Origin: Kluyvera sichuanensis
GTDB taxonomy: Bacteria > Pseudomonadota > Gammaproteobacteria > Enterobacterales > Enterobacteriaceae
Assembly: GCF_014218705.1 (NCBI RefSeq)
Contig: NZ_JABBJF010000010.1
Coordinates: forward strand, 1 to 64,000
DNA: 64,000 bases
Reading direction: 5' to 3'
The first letter of the stretch is position 1. Each line of letters opens with the position of its first letter. A program made the translations under genes and the position numbers. A model generated the notes under the pieces. The model saw only the letters and a program-made list of their open reading frames with translations, did not search any database and had not been told where the DNA came from. Shown here one piece after another: positions 43,779 through 53,556 of the stretch.

Positions 43779-44747
43779 TTAATAAGTAAGCGTAATCACC
43801 ACGTCGTCACTAAACAAGCCGGTACCGGTGAGCGTCTGCGGAGGTACGGTGCCGTAAACGGTGAAGTTCTGTACATTTCCGTCTTCGTGCGTGACCTCCA
43901 GCGTATTGCTGCCGATCTGTTCTCCCCAGGGAGTGGTTGCCGCCGCATCCTGCCACAGCGCGTATTGCAGACACTGATGCTTATCGTTACACAGCTGTCG
44001 CTGGCTTCCTGATGCGTTTTCACCGGTGCTGATGCCCAAGGAGTAATGCGTCCCCACCGGGCAACGAGAACGAATGGTGGCGGTCGAAGCGACCCGCGAC
44101 ATCAGCGATGTGCTGTTGACCGTACCAAAATCCAGCGGCGTGACGCTCTGGATAAAACAACTGTCGGATAGCGTAGCGCTGGCGCTGGAGGAGTTGTCGA
44201 TGGCTTCCCCTTCGTTCTCACCATCCTGACAGTCGTGCAGGGATGCCGTGGACGTCGCGCTATTCCAGGTCAGCCTTAGCCCCATGGTGTAGTTAAAATA
44301 GCTGCGTACCGGCAGGTTACTCTGCCCGGCCGGTATGGAGGCCAGAAGGGGAAATGTCCCGCCAACAACCTGATTTCCCCCCGCAGTGAGTGACGTTTGC
44401 AGTGCGCGTCCCGATGCTTGTGAGGTCAGTTCCTGGCTGGTATCGAGGGCGTTATAGAGGCGAAACAGCATGGTGTATTGCTTACCTTCTTCATCGCCGT
44501 TTGAGGTCATTTTAAACGGTGAGGTATCCAGGCTGCTCAGGCAGACTTTGAAGTAACGGGTCTCGCCGTAGTCGGCGTAGCAGCTGAATTTTACGCTCGC
44601 GTGCGTCGAACTGCCGCTGCCGGTGACCAGCGTACCAAAGGCAGAGGTTTCCCCCTGGGTTATCCAGCAGTTTGAGGCGTGAGCCGGACGGCACAGGAGG
44701 CCCGCGCACAGCAGCAGGAGCAGAACGAGGGGGATTTTTAATGACAC
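43779..44747 (-). CDS. Two-domain spore-coat-U pilus tip protein (CsuE-like)
   Basis: This protein of 322 residues starts at GTG and overlaps the usher stop by 10 bases. A signal peptide (MSLKIPLVLLLLLCAGLLCRPAHA) is followed by two SCPU-type domains: NCWITQGETSAFGTLVTGSGSSTHASVKFSC and DSCFIQSVTPLDFGTVNSTSLMSRVASTATIRSRCPVGTHYSLGIS, the latter closing with GLFSDDVVITLTY, the donor-strand-like C-terminus of the family. Length and two-domain form fit CsuE, the tip adhesin of archaic pili. Confidence 0.88.
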   Translation of the reverse strand: MSLKIPLVLLLLLCAGLLCRPAHASNCWITQGETSAFGTLVTGSGSSTHASVKFSCYADYGETRYFKVCLSSLDTSPFKMTSNGDEEGKQYTMLFRLYNALDTSQELTSQASGRALQTSLTAGGNQVVGGTFPLLASIPAGQSNLPVRSYFNYTMGLRLTWNSATSTASLHDCQDGENEGEAIDNSSSASATLSDSCFIQSVTPLDFGTVNSTSLMSRVASTATIRSRCPVGTHYSLGISTGENASGSQRQLCNDKHQCLQYALWQDAAATTPWGEQIGSNTLEVTHEDGNVQNFTVYGTVPPQTLTGTGLFSDDVVITLTY

Positions 44748-47008
44748 GGCAAGACTCCCAGATTGATGGTCGTTTCGCCCCTGGAAGCTGGCAGACTGAC
44801 TTCGCAGCGTCCTGAGCGGCTCTGTATTGCAAGCGTGCCGGGCATCGGCGGGTTTTCCAGCCAGATGAAGCCTTCGCGGCCAACGATAGACTGCTTATCG
44901 CCAAAGGTGATAAGGCTGCCGATAGGCAACGGTCTGTTCTGCCGATCGATAAGCTGTGCGCTGACTAAGTGTGAACGGTGTACCTGGAAATCAACTTTGA
45001 CGGCTTCGCTCCGCCCAGGAGTGGCGTGCATTTCCGTGAGCGGTGTGACCACCTCTGGCGGCAAATTCAGCGGGTCGAGTGAAACTTTGCTGTTCTGGTA
45101 GCGGGGCAGATCCGTCAGCAGCAGAAAGCCGTTAGCATCGGTTGTACCCGCGGGGCGGTTTTCCACCGCAATCGGAACGCCGCTAATGCCGTCGGTAGTG
45201 ACCAGCGCAATGCCCTGGCGGTTGTAGCGCAGCGCGTAGGGGTGCGAGTCCAGCAGAATGAAAGATCCTTCTCCGCTGAGATAGTGGCTGTTGCTTTGGT
45301 TGTCGCGGTCTATCCCCGTATGCCATTCGCCGTACTGGCTCAGATACCCCAGATCGGCATGTTGTTGCCGGGTATTGCCGCTATTCTGGCTGAGCTGCCA
45401 TGACCAGCCGCCGAGCTGATAATCCGGCTGATGGCGATAGTCTGCGCGCGTGGATTGATTACCCGTTTGCAGCGACACTGTGTCGTTATGGCCTAGCGGA
45501 ACGGACAGCATCAGCTGAACGGTCTTATCACCCGTGTTGAGCGCATGGGTAAACGCGAAGGTGGTTGAGATGCGGTTGCTGAACGATTTTGACCAACTGG
45601 CATTAAGGTAGCGGGCGCTGTCCTGGCGTACCCATCCCGCGCCGAGGGTTCCCCAGCCCGATAGCGTCTGGCTGACCCACAGGTTGTCGGTGCGCCTGAC
45701 CGGCAGGCTGCCGGAAAGCCGTGCGATATCCGTCCAGGCATCGCTGCTGCGGCTGGTACTGGCGGCGACGCCCAGACCCTGTCCGTTCCACTGATAGCCA
45801 AATCCCCACTTCACGCCATCCCCCACCGGGCTTTGGCTACCGGCGATATGGCTGCTGGCGATACCCAAAAGTGGTGAAACCAGCCAGTCGCCCGATACGC
45901 CGAGGTTATGCGCATCCCGGTGCTGCTCGGTGTGGGTGCTGAGGGTCAGGCTGTTGTTGAGGCCATAGCGCCAGCCGGCATCCAGCATCGGCGAGGCGGC
46001 GTAGTCGTTGGAGCGCTCGGCATAGCGCTGTCGCAGCCAGCCTATATCCAGCGAGCCGCTGCTGACGCCCTGCGCCAGCATATTGGGGGCGCCGTATAAA
46101 TCGAGCGTCACTTCACGGCGCTGACCGTTGATATCGGTGATCACCACTTGCGCCTGACCGCTGCCGGAGAACGTTGTAAGGGTGTTGAGCACGTAGTTGC
46201 CCGGGGTGACCTGCTGGTGGCTCTGTTGAAGCCCGTCGATATATAAATCGACCGTTGACGGTAACACCACGCTGTCGCTGTAGGCCGTGCGGGGGGCGGT
46301 ATTGAGCTGCGGGTCGAGCTGAAAATTCCGCGCCAGATGCAGGCCGCCAAAACGCACCTGGCGGCTCCAGTTCACGCCCATCGTCACGTTATCACCCAGT
46401 GAAATGCTGGTGAGCGAGGCGGGGAAATCCAGCTGCCAGGTGGTCATCAGACGCGTGTTGGCTTCTGGCGTGGCGTTATCTCCGCGCTGAAAACGGCTGT
46501 TCATGCTGTTGCTAAGCTGACCCGGCAACCAGCCGGAGGTTTGCAGCTGGCTTTGTAAGCTCGTCTGTTTGAGCGTTGGCGTTTCGCTGGAGTAGAGCGA
46601 GTAATCTAGCGTGAGATTGCCCATTTCATCGGCCTGAGGCAGGGCATCGGACGCAGGGTGAGGTGCAGTTTCCAGATGTTGCACGCTGGCCAGTTTCCCT
46701 TCAGGCAGCGTAAGGGCGAGCTGTTGCTGCAGGCCGTCATAGCTGGCCTGAATGCCCTGTACCGTCGCAAGGTTAACCCACGGAGCGGATGCTTCTGGCA
46801 TGGCGATACCCAGCCGCGCCGCATCTTCCACGTTGATCCATAGCTCGCCGTTGTCGACGCGAACGGGCCAAAGCCCGTCGTGAAGAGAACGGTTAACGGT
46901 GAGGGAGAGATACTGCGTTGTTTCAGCGGGCGGCTCAGCGTGAAGGGGCATGGCTATTAACCACAGCAGCAGGATACACGCTGAGCTGACTGGCTTGGGT
47001 GTGTTCAT
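44738..47008 (-). CDS. Outer-membrane usher of an archaic (Csu-type) pilus
   Basis: This protein of 756 residues has signal MNTPKPVSSACILLLWLIAMPLHA, N-terminal chaperone-binding domain (YLSLTVNRSLHDGLWPVRVDNGELWI), a large FimD-like beta-barrel (SYDSVVLPSTVDLYIDGLQQSHQQVTPGNYVLNTLTTFSGSGQAQVVITDINGQRREVTLDLY region) and small C-terminal domains ending CEVSLPASRGETTINLGVLPCH. It is shorter than classical FimD (about 850), as expected for the archaic clade. Its start lies 74 bases inside the chaperone gene, an unusually long overlap. Confidence 0.92.
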   Translation of the reverse strand: MNTPKPVSSACILLLWLIAMPLHAEPPAETTQYLSLTVNRSLHDGLWPVRVDNGELWINVEDAARLGIAMPEASAPWVNLATVQGIQASYDGLQQQLALTLPEGKLASVQHLETAPHPASDALPQADEMGNLTLDYSLYSSETPTLKQTSLQSQLQTSGWLPGQLSNSMNSRFQRGDNATPEANTRLMTTWQLDFPASLTSISLGDNVTMGVNWSRQVRFGGLHLARNFQLDPQLNTAPRTAYSDSVVLPSTVDLYIDGLQQSHQQVTPGNYVLNTLTTFSGSGQAQVVITDINGQRREVTLDLYGAPNMLAQGVSSGSLDIGWLRQRYAERSNDYAASPMLDAGWRYGLNNSLTLSTHTEQHRDAHNLGVSGDWLVSPLLGIASSHIAGSQSPVGDGVKWGFGYQWNGQGLGVAASTSRSSDAWTDIARLSGSLPVRRTDNLWVSQTLSGWGTLGAGWVRQDSARYLNASWSKSFSNRISTTFAFTHALNTGDKTVQLMLSVPLGHNDTVSLQTGNQSTRADYRHQPDYQLGGWSWQLSQNSGNTRQQHADLGYLSQYGEWHTGIDRDNQSNSHYLSGEGSFILLDSHPYALRYNRQGIALVTTDGISGVPIAVENRPAGTTDANGFLLLTDLPRYQNSKVSLDPLNLPPEVVTPLTEMHATPGRSEAVKVDFQVHRSHLVSAQLIDRQNRPLPIGSLITFGDKQSIVGREGFIWLENPPMPGTLAIQSRSGRCEVSLPASRGETTINLGVLPCH

Positions 47009-47690
47009 TCAGATAAGCGCGTAAGGAGAAGAGTAAATCGCGGTGAGGGCGTTTAAACGGCAGCGAAAATTGCTTCCCCGCAAGCACATAGCCAGCCAGA
47101 CCTGAGAGCGAATCGACCACCTGCCCATTACGAGCAATAGCCTGAACGTCGCTCAAGCGGATATGTGTACTACCGTGGTTCTGGCACCAGACTTCCCCAT
47201 TTTCCTGTTGGCAGGAGAGCGGCGTGGTTTCATCTTTTTGCGCCACATCTTCAGGTGCGATAAACAGCGGAATGGAGTAGCGCAGCAGGAAATGGACGCC
47301 ATTCTGTCCGTCGGTGCCGAGATGGGCACGGGGCAGTTCATCAACCAGCAGCCGGAAGCTCTGCTCTTGTGAATGGGGAGCGGGGTTGAGCACCACAATG
47401 CGTACCAGCTGGCGCTGGCCGGGCGCCAGAGACGTTACCGCCGGGCTGCTGACAACCTCGTTCGTCTGTGTCAGGACATCTTTACCCGAGGATTGCGTCC
47501 AGTCATAAACGCGGATCTGTGCGTGAATGGGCTGGTCTCCGGTATTGGTGAGGTACAGCGCACCGGCGCGCTGGGCGGTTGAAAGATTCAGCATCACCGG
47601 TGCTACCTGCAGGGTGGCACAGTGCGCGTAGTGGGTAAACGCGAACAAAATGGCCAGCCAGCAAAGGGCAAAGAGAGAGAAACGACGCAT
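46935..47690 (-). CDS. Periplasmic pilus chaperone (CsuC-like)
   Basis: This protein of 251 residues has signal MRRFSLFALCWLAILFAFTHYAHC and a PapD-type first domain (LQVAPVMLNLSTAQRAGALYLTNTGDQPIHAQIRVYDWTQ, then SPAVTSLAPGQRQLVRIVVLNP). Its second domain has SIPLFIAPEDV. It lies 2 bases after the pilin gene. The C-terminus extends past the usual end and runs 74 bases into the usher gene in another frame. Confidence 0.92.
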   Translation of the reverse strand: MRRFSLFALCWLAILFAFTHYAHCATLQVAPVMLNLSTAQRAGALYLTNTGDQPIHAQIRVYDWTQSSGKDVLTQTNEVVSSPAVTSLAPGQRQLVRIVVLNPAPHSQEQSFRLLVDELPRAHLGTDGQNGVHFLLRYSIPLFIAPEDVAQKDETTPLSCQQENGEVWCQNHGSTHIRLSDVQAIARNGQVVDSLSGLAGYVLAGKQFSLPFKRPHRDLLFSLRAYLNEHTQASQLSVYPAAVVNSHAPSR

Positions 47691-47692
47691 GC

Positions 47693-48187
47693 TTAGTACA
47701 CCAGATTCAGGGTGACGTCATCGCTGTACAAACCGGCTTTGGCATTGGTTAAAGCACCTGCTTCGATAACACCAACGATGGTTTCCGATTGAGTCTGCCC
47801 GGTACCGGTCCCTTCAATCCCACCGCTGGCGTTGACCGGCGTTTTCTTGCTTTCATCGGCATACAGCTTATAGGCAATGTTCTGTGCCCCGAGGCTGCTG
47901 TCCTCTGGTTTGAGCCAAAACGTGCCGTCACTTTCGCTATCGCTGCTGGCCGCTGAGAGGTTAAACGGCGTACCGTTGGTACACAGCACGTTAAGCTGAG
48001 TGGTGGTATTAATTTCACGGGATTCGTCAGAGCCGTGGCTGGCGAAGTTCAGATCGTTGGTCTGAAGCGTGCAGGACTTCAGCACTTCCAGCGAAACGTG
48101 CATGGTTGCCGTGGCAGAACTGTCCGCCAGGGCAGAGTGGGACATCAAGTAAAACAGGCTGAAAATGACGATAGACATCCTTTTCAT
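47693..48187 (-). CDS. Spore-coat-U domain major pilin (CsuA/B-like)
   Basis: This protein of 164 residues has a signal ending SHSALA and one SCPU domain: ATMHVSLEVLKSCTLQTNDLNFASHG, Cys pair to LNVLCTNGTPFNLSAAS, and the C-terminal strand GLYSDDVTLNLVY, which can complement the next subunit. It is the first gene of pilin-chaperone-usher-tip. Acinetobacter Csu has three minor/major pilin genes at this place; here there is only one. Confidence 0.88.
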   Translation of the reverse strand: MKRMSIVIFSLFYLMSHSALADSSATATMHVSLEVLKSCTLQTNDLNFASHGSDESREINTTTQLNVLCTNGTPFNLSAASSDSESDGTFWLKPEDSSLGAQNIAYKLYADESKKTPVNASGGIEGTGTGQTQSETIVGVIEAGALTNAKAGLYSDDVTLNLVY

Positions 48188-48416
48188 AGATAAGCTCCGG
48201 TAGATAAATTGACGCAGTCTTGGATTAAACGTGTTCCTGGACGGTATTTGCGCAAATAGTAGATTTGGCTACCTCTTAAAGGATACTTTTATTCGCCAAA
48301 TCTCAGCCTATTCCTAACAATGTAATTAAAATGTTCACTCCGCGTTTCTGGACTATTTCTATCAGGCAGCGCGGAGGTAATATTTAAGAGGCAATGCTTA
48401 TGATTTCTTTTGGTTA

Positions 48417-48953
48417 TTAGTGATAAAGTGAACTGTTATTTACAGTGCGAATTTTTCGGTGTAATTCCGCCAGCGTATTGCAGTGAAACTTCGCCATGGC
48501 ATTGCGACGATGGGTATAAATAGTCTTCGGTGACTTATGCAGCATATCGGCAATGGTCTTTGGTGAAAAACCCAATATTATCAATAGACAAACATGGATC
48601 TCTGACTGCGTTAGCGGTGATTCTTTGCGTAGGGTCCGGCGGAACTCAGGCTTATTAAGCTGCTGGCCCAGCGCTCTGAGCGAGAGTTTATCGCTGAAAA
48701 CGCAGGCGCGTTCCGGCGGCAGAAATTGCTGTACTTCCTGTACCCGGTTATGCTCAGTAATGACCAGCCACTTTGCTTCTTTATCGTCGTGGAGAATTAT
48801 TTCGCGTAATTGAAATACGCTCTCATCGTTATCTTTATTCAGCCATTGAATAGCAGGGTTTGGGCACACCATATAGGGAAGCGCGTGCTTTAGCCCCAAC
48901 CATAGGAAATAGTTTGTGCTCAGGATAGCGACCTGATAAGGCGGATAGATCAT
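48417..48953 (-). CDS. LuxR/FixJ-type HTH regulator
   Basis: This protein of 178 residues has a C-terminal helix-turn-helix: LTQSEIHVCLLIILGFSPKTIADMLHKSPKTIYTHRRNAMAKF. The N-terminal 100 residues look like a receiver-fold remnant (YQVAILSTNYFLWLGLKHALPY) without a clear phospho-Asp. It resembles the YjjQ/BglJ type. It lies 2 bases after the EAL gene and 230 bases before the pilus operon, all on the minus strand, so it is likely to control those pili. Confidence 0.85.
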   Translation of the reverse strand: MIYPPYQVAILSTNYFLWLGLKHALPYMVCPNPAIQWLNKDNDESVFQLREIILHDDKEAKWLVITEHNRVQEVQQFLPPERACVFSDKLSLRALGQQLNKPEFRRTLRKESPLTQSEIHVCLLIILGFSPKTIADMLHKSPKTIYTHRRNAMAKFHCNTLAELHRKIRTVNNSSLYH

Positions 48954-48955
48954 GG

Positions 48956-49591
48956 CTATTTATTCCACAAAAAGCCCTGACCATAATTAGCGTGTGAATC
49001 ACGGGCTAATTGGAAGTCAGCAAGCGTTTCAATACCTTCCACGAGAACCTCATCGGCAATCTTTTTGCACAGATGGGCAAGCTTGAGAAAGGCATCTTTG
49101 CATTCACGACCGGTCCAGAACGCATGCTTATCAATTTTTGCGCCAGAGAAACGGTAATCCTGCTCTACGAGGCAAGGCAGAATGTCGTCATGGACGTCAT
49201 CGGCCCAGACCGCGATACCCATTTCCCGCAGCGCGGCAATACGCGCACGCAGCCGCTGGCTATCGTCGGCTGAGAGCAGCGGAAGCTGCTCCAGGTCAGT
49301 AAGTTCAATGGCGATGTTTTCAATCGTGCCGAACTCACTGCACAGGCGCTGCAAAAAATCAGCTGTGAGCAGGACCTCCGCATTGGCATTGAGGTAATAC
49401 TTGCCGCAGGGAGGCGTGCTCAGCACATGTGATAGCTGAGCAAAGAAAAGAGACAATCTGGCTTCCAGCGCCATATTACTGAAAAAAAGCTCAAGGTTAA
49501 TTTGCGCTGGTGCGGTGGAGAGAACTTCCCAGGCGACAATATTTTCATCATCTAAGAAGCGAATGGATTCGAATTTATACCCTGTGAGCAT
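48956..49591 (-). CDS. Short EAL-domain protein, probably degenerate
   Basis: This protein of 211 residues consists of an EAL domain only. The EAL motif is WEVLS; the ELTE motif is AIELTDLEQ; loop 6 DDFGTG reads WADDVHDD; the K-x-D region is GAKIDKH; AEGVET is VEGIETL; and the end is YGQGFLWNK. So most metal and catalytic residues (E, N, E, D-D, K, E, Q) remain, but the loop-6 glycines are gone. It may bind c-di-GMP without hydrolysis or act through protein contact. It forms an operon with the LuxR-type gene. Confidence 0.82.
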   Translation of the reverse strand: MLTGYKFESIRFLDDENIVAWEVLSTAPAQINLELFFSNMALEARLSLFFAQLSHVLSTPPCGKYYLNANAEVLLTADFLQRLCSEFGTIENIAIELTDLEQLPLLSADDSQRLRARIAALREMGIAVWADDVHDDILPCLVEQDYRFSGAKIDKHAFWTGRECKDAFLKLAHLCKKIADEVLVEGIETLADFQLARDSHANYGQGFLWNK

Positions 49592-49772
49592 GATTACGCA
49601 GCAATATTTACCAATAGTTTTTGTGTTGGCAAATGCTAGCTAAACTCATTTTTGCGGTATATTTATAAATACAAATAGTATTTATATGGTTATTTGAGCT
49701 GGTTTTTAATGATTATAAAGCTTTATATGCTTTCATAAGGGGTGGTATACCCCCTATGAAAGCGCGCCGCTG

Positions 49773-52067
49773 TTACCCCTCGGCATCGATGACCTTGATT
49801 TCGACCATGCCAACCCCGAGTTGACGAGGCGAATGGCCGAGGATATTCCCTTCATTGGTTGACTGCGGGTCCGGCGGCACAATGACCAGCGTACTGGCGC
49901 TGGAGGGATTATCGAAGTGCAGCGTCGTGGTGGTGACCTCGTGGCCCAGCGTCAGCGTTTGCTCGCTGTTGCCGACGCGAACGGGAATGGGCTTATCGGC
50001 GTTCGGGCCAAAAGCTTTGGCGGTAATGACCAAATCAAAGCGCTTCGGCAGCGGGTGCTGATACTCAATCTTCACTTCCTGGCCGAGCTGGGCGTTGGAC
50101 CAGCGTCCCCATGACTCCGGACGGGAGATGCCGCTGAAGGATTTCACCTCTTCCGGCGCGCCTGCGACGTTGAAGATAAAGCTGTCTGCCTTATAGCGAA
50201 TATCGTTGTCGACGGTTTTGAGCGAATCCACGTTACCGTTGTAGCGCACCATGTCGATCACCGTATCTTTAAACTCGGTTTTGCCGCTCCATTGGGTTTT
50301 ATCGACGTGCTGCACTTTTTGCTCACCGCCAAGCTGCCCCTGAGACACGCACCAGTCGGTGGAGAGTGACAGATTTTGCGACCATAGCTGGCCCATCTTG
50401 TAGCAGCGGTCGACCCAGACGAAGTTATCGCGCGGGGCGAAATCCGCCAGCTGATAGCGCAGCGGCGCGGAGTATTCGCTTTCCGGCAGCGGTTCAACAC
50501 GGTTATCGGAGACGCGCAGCAGCAGCGGCAGGCGGAAGTGACTACCGGAGAAGGCGATCATGTTTTTCTGGGTATCGATAGAGAAACTTTTGATCTCTTT
50601 CGGGAAGTTCCACAGGCGAATAACGTCTGGCTTCCAGGCCAGCACCTTCTCCTTCATATTGAGGAACACTTCCGAGAGTGACTGGCCAGATAAGCTGCTA
50701 CGGCCAAGGCCGATAAAGTTATCGCCGCCGAGCAGATCCAGCACCGTCGCGCCGTTATCCATCGTGTTACGTTTTACCGCCACCACGTCCTGCTCGTCCG
50801 GCTGGTCACCGCGGATCACAAAGAACAGGTTGCTGCGATCCTGTTTGTTGAGGTAGTCCCAGGCGGTGTTTTTCATTGCCAGATGGTCAGAAGAGACCAC
50901 GATAATGGTGTTCTTAAAATACGGCGATGCTTTGATTTTATTGATAAATTCAGCGATATTTTCCTGGCTACAGGTCACGGCGCTAAACGACTGGTTCGTT
51001 TTCCCGCCGATCTCATACTTTTTGCGGTTGCAGGAGCGCGAGATAAAACCGTCCGGGTGGTGAGTATCTACGGTCAGAGTAAACAGCGAGAAGCGTTTGC
51101 CTTCCTGGGACAGCGACTCGAATTTCTTCCACGCTTCATCCAGCACGGTGTCGTCGTAGTAGCCCCAATCGTTCTTGTAGTTCGGGTCTGCGACGGTGGT
51201 TTTCAGCTCTTCAGCACCGTAGAGATAGTCGAAGCCGTGCGATTTCAGGAACACGTCTTTCCCGGCAAAGCGCAGGTTGGCGCCCTGTACGAAGTAGTTT
51301 TCATAGCCTGAGTTTTTCAGGATATCGCCGAGGCAGATGTTCTGCGGGAAAAAGCTCGACAGCGAGGCGGAAGCGTTACCTTCAAACGGCGCAAAGAGCG
51401 GAATACCGCACTGCGAAGCGACCATACCGGCGATAGTGTAGTCGGTACCGGGCAGCTGCATGGTGTGGCTAAAATCGATCCCCTCGTTTTTCAGCGAACC
51501 CAGCTCTGGCGTCAGGTCCGGGAAGGCCTGATCGTCAAAATAGGTGCGTTCCAGGCTTTCGCCATAGATATAAACGAGGTTCATTTTCGGGTTCGGGATC
51601 GTCTTCGACGGCTCTTTGTAGTAGGCCGCGAAGTCGGGATCGCCATCGCGGGACTGCGATTTTACCAGCTCGCTAATCTGGCGAAACGCCGGGCTGGCGT
51701 CCACGGAGCCCACGGCCAGCGCTAGCGCCACCAGGCTGTAGCCGAAGTGATGAGGATGGTGACGGCGGCGGCGCAGCACCCAGCCCAGCGCGCCAAAGAC
51801 GGCTATCAGCCCGGCGATGAGGCCGATGCCCGGCAGAATATATTTGCCCACGCCGGCACCCGTCAGGCTGTTGGTCAGCGTGTAGAGCACGGCGTCGTTG
51901 ATTCCATCACCGGTAAAGTAGTCGCTTGCGTACAGAGTGATATTCAGGACCACAAACAGGCCCAGTACCGTTAGGGTGGCAGCAAACCACCATTTGTTAC
52001 GCCCCGCTTTCCAGGCATAGATGGCGATGGAAGCGAGAAAAAGCACGAGGGATAACAACTCTGACAC
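49773..52067 (-). CDS. opgB: OpgB (MdoB), phosphoglycerol transferase I
   Basis: This protein of 764 residues (E. coli 763) has about four N-terminal membrane helices and a large periplasmic sulfatase-fold domain: [16 protein letters not shown] (nucleophile Thr region), [24 protein letters not shown] and DTHHPDGF metal-site motifs. It transfers phosphoglycerol from phosphatidylglycerol to osmoregulated periplasmic glucans. In E. coli it has a soluble form generated by processing. Sequence and context (followed by yjjA and dnaC further upstream) match E. coli. Confidence 0.97.
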   Translation of the reverse strand: MSELLSLVLFLASIAIYAWKAGRNKWWFAATLTVLGLFVVLNITLYASDYFTGDGINDAVLYTLTNSLTGAGVGKYILPGIGLIAGLIAVFGALGWVLRRRRHHPHHFGYSLVALALAVGSVDASPAFRQISELVKSQSRDGDPDFAAYYKEPSKTIPNPKMNLVYIYGESLERTYFDDQAFPDLTPELGSLKNEGIDFSHTMQLPGTDYTIAGMVASQCGIPLFAPFEGNASASLSSFFPQNICLGDILKNSGYENYFVQGANLRFAGKDVFLKSHGFDYLYGAEELKTTVADPNYKNDWGYYDDTVLDEAWKKFESLSQEGKRFSLFTLTVDTHHPDGFISRSCNRKKYEIGGKTNQSFSAVTCSQENIAEFINKIKASPYFKNTIIVVSSDHLAMKNTAWDYLNKQDRSNLFFVIRGDQPDEQDVVAVKRNTMDNGATVLDLLGGDNFIGLGRSSLSGQSLSEVFLNMKEKVLAWKPDVIRLWNFPKEIKSFSIDTQKNMIAFSGSHFRLPLLLRVSDNRVEPLPESEYSAPLRYQLADFAPRDNFVWVDRCYKMGQLWSQNLSLSTDWCVSQGQLGGEQKVQHVDKTQWSGKTEFKDTVIDMVRYNGNVDSLKTVDNDIRYKADSFIFNVAGAPEEVKSFSGISRPESWGRWSNAQLGQEVKIEYQHPLPKRFDLVITAKAFGPNADKPIPVRVGNSEQTLTLGHEVTTTTLHFDNPSSASTLVIVPPDPQSTNEGNILGHSPRQLGVGMVEIKVIDAEG

Positions 52068-52218
52068 TACACATCCTCAACAGCGCCAGGGTCTCTGGCT
52101 GAACAGAAGTTAACTTCACAATGTAATTGTGTCATCATCTGTCTGCAATTCTATCGTAGCGAAAGTGTGCTGTTATTCGGAATTGGTTTAGAAATGGATA
52201 TTTTTTGAGCGGTAAATC

Positions 52219-52243
52219 TGCGGCGAGCAGGGCGCTCGCCGCA
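52219..52243 (-). terminator. Hairpin after yjjA
   Basis: The 10-bp stem TGCGGCGAGC/GCTCGCCGCA has a 5-base loop and lies 9 bases after the yjjA stop on the minus strand. A run of T is missing; the tail is moderately AT-rich. Confidence 0.5.
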
Positions 52244-52252
52244 GGAAAAACA

Positions 52253-52744
52253 TCAGGAAATGTAGTTAACGCCTTGTTTTAATACGAAATCACAGGCTTT
52301 TGCTTTCACTTTCTTGCCCAGTTCAGTATTGCCCAGGCTATCGAGATCGAGTTTTTGGCCATCTTTCGCGTTCAGCAGACCCTGAATACCTTCCATATAG
52401 CCGGTATCCTGTTTCTGTTCTGCCTGCGTGTTGAGACCCAGTTTATCCAGCACCTGGTTTTTCACGTTGTCGACGTTGGTGACGGAGGCCAGCTTCTCTT
52501 TCGCGCAGTAGCCCAGGATCCCCGCCGCATTGTTCATGCTGCTGGAGCTCAGAGACTGGCTGCCGCCGTTAAGCAGGCTGGTGAGCGAAGAGAGCGACGT
52601 GCCGCCAGACTGCGACGAGCTGCTACCGCCGGTAAGCTGGGTAGCCGCGCTGCTCAGATCATTTAACGATACGGCGCCCGCAGCGGTAGACACAAACGCG
52701 CTGGCAATAATAACTCGGCAAAGCATCGATTTTACTGATTTCAT
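52253..52744 (-). CDS. yjjA: YjjA, DUF2501 periplasmic protein
   Basis: This protein of 163 residues has a signal peptide MKSVKSMLCRVIIASAFVSTAAGA, a Ser/Gly-rich low-complexity stretch, then the conserved AGILGYCAKEKLASVTNVDNVKNQVLDKLGLNTQ and a C-terminal KAKACDFVLKQGVNYIS with the paired Cys. It is similar to E. coli YjjA, whose function is unknown. The start at 52744 matches the E. coli N-terminus; the longer frame is not needed. Confidence 0.92.
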   Translation of the reverse strand: MKSVKSMLCRVIIASAFVSTAAGAVSLNDLSSAATQLTGGSSSSQSGGTSLSSLTSLLNGGSQSLSSSSMNNAAGILGYCAKEKLASVTNVDNVKNQVLDKLGLNTQAEQKQDTGYMEGIQGLLNAKDGQKLDLDSLGNTELGKKVKAKACDFVLKQGVNYIS

Positions 52745-52812
52745 GGGTGTACTCGTGTGTGCTATTAAAAGTTGGCGTGATGAGTATACGCTTATCATTC
52801 ACCGGATTTATC

Positions 52813-53556
52813 TTAATACTCTTTACCGGTGACGCGGCTGCGATAACTATCCCAGTTGAAGATCACCCATAGGCTATTACCGAGGCGCATACGATCCATC
52901 ACGCGCTCGCCCAGCATCTTATTCATTTCATCAAGATTGCTGTTGGTGAGCATGCCGGTCGGGCGTTTAGACGAAGAACGGCGATCGACAATCTGATTGA
53001 TGATCACTTTTTCATAGCGTGATTCGGTCTGCATGCCGATCTCATCGATCACCAACAGATCGACATTGCTGAGATCGCTCAACAGCTGCTCTTCACTGGT
53101 TTCCCGATTACCGAAGGTCTCTTTCATGGCGGACATAATATCGGCCACGGTAATGATCAGCACCGATTTGCCCCGCAGCAGCAACTCGTTGCAGATGGCG
53201 GCGGCGAGATGGTTTTTCCCGGTGCCCGGCTTGCCGGAGAAGATAAAGCTCGCGATGTTGCCATCGAACTCCTCCACGTACTGCCTCGCTTTCGCCAGCG
53301 CGTTCATCTGGCCTTCGTTTTCAACGCGGTAGTTTTCAAACGAACAGTTTTGATGCAGCGGGCGAATACCGGAGCGGTTAAAGGTGCGCTGCATTTTCAT
53401 GGCGCGGTTCTCACGCGCCAGCGCGGCGGCGCGGATCTCGCCCTGTTCCTTCTGCCAGGCCAATAGCTCTTCGCCGGTTTTAAATGCCGGTTCGATATGC
53501 GCCGGCATCATTTTCTGCAGGCGCTTCATTAATTCACCAACGTCTTTCATGCTCAA
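52813..53556 (-). CDS. dnaC: DnaC, replicative helicase loader
   Basis: This AAA+ protein of 247 residues has Walker [17 protein letters not shown] near residue 105, Walker [11 protein letters not shown], sensor-like [11 protein letters not shown] and C-terminal [18 protein letters not shown]. It breaks open the DnaB ring and loads it on single-stranded DNA. The start overlaps the dnaT stop by four bases (ATGA), as in E. coli. Confidence 0.97.
   Translation of the reverse strand: MSMKDVGELMKRLQKMMPAHIEPAFKTGEELLAWQKEQGEIRAAALARENRAMKMQRTFNRSGIRPLHQNCSFENYRVENEGQMNALAKARQYVEEFDGNIASFIFSGKPGTGKNHLAAAICNELLLRGKSVLIITVADIMSAMKETFGNRETSEEQLLSDLSNVDLLVIDEIGMQTESRYEKVIINQIVDRRSSSKRPTGMLTNSNLDEMNKMLGERVMDRMRLGNSLWVIFNWDSYRSRVTGKEY

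Noticed and set aside
48290-48330. RcsAB box upstream of the pilin gene
   Set aside because: The best match to TAAGAATATTCCTA has 9 of 14 positions, which is not better than chance in this AT-rich region.
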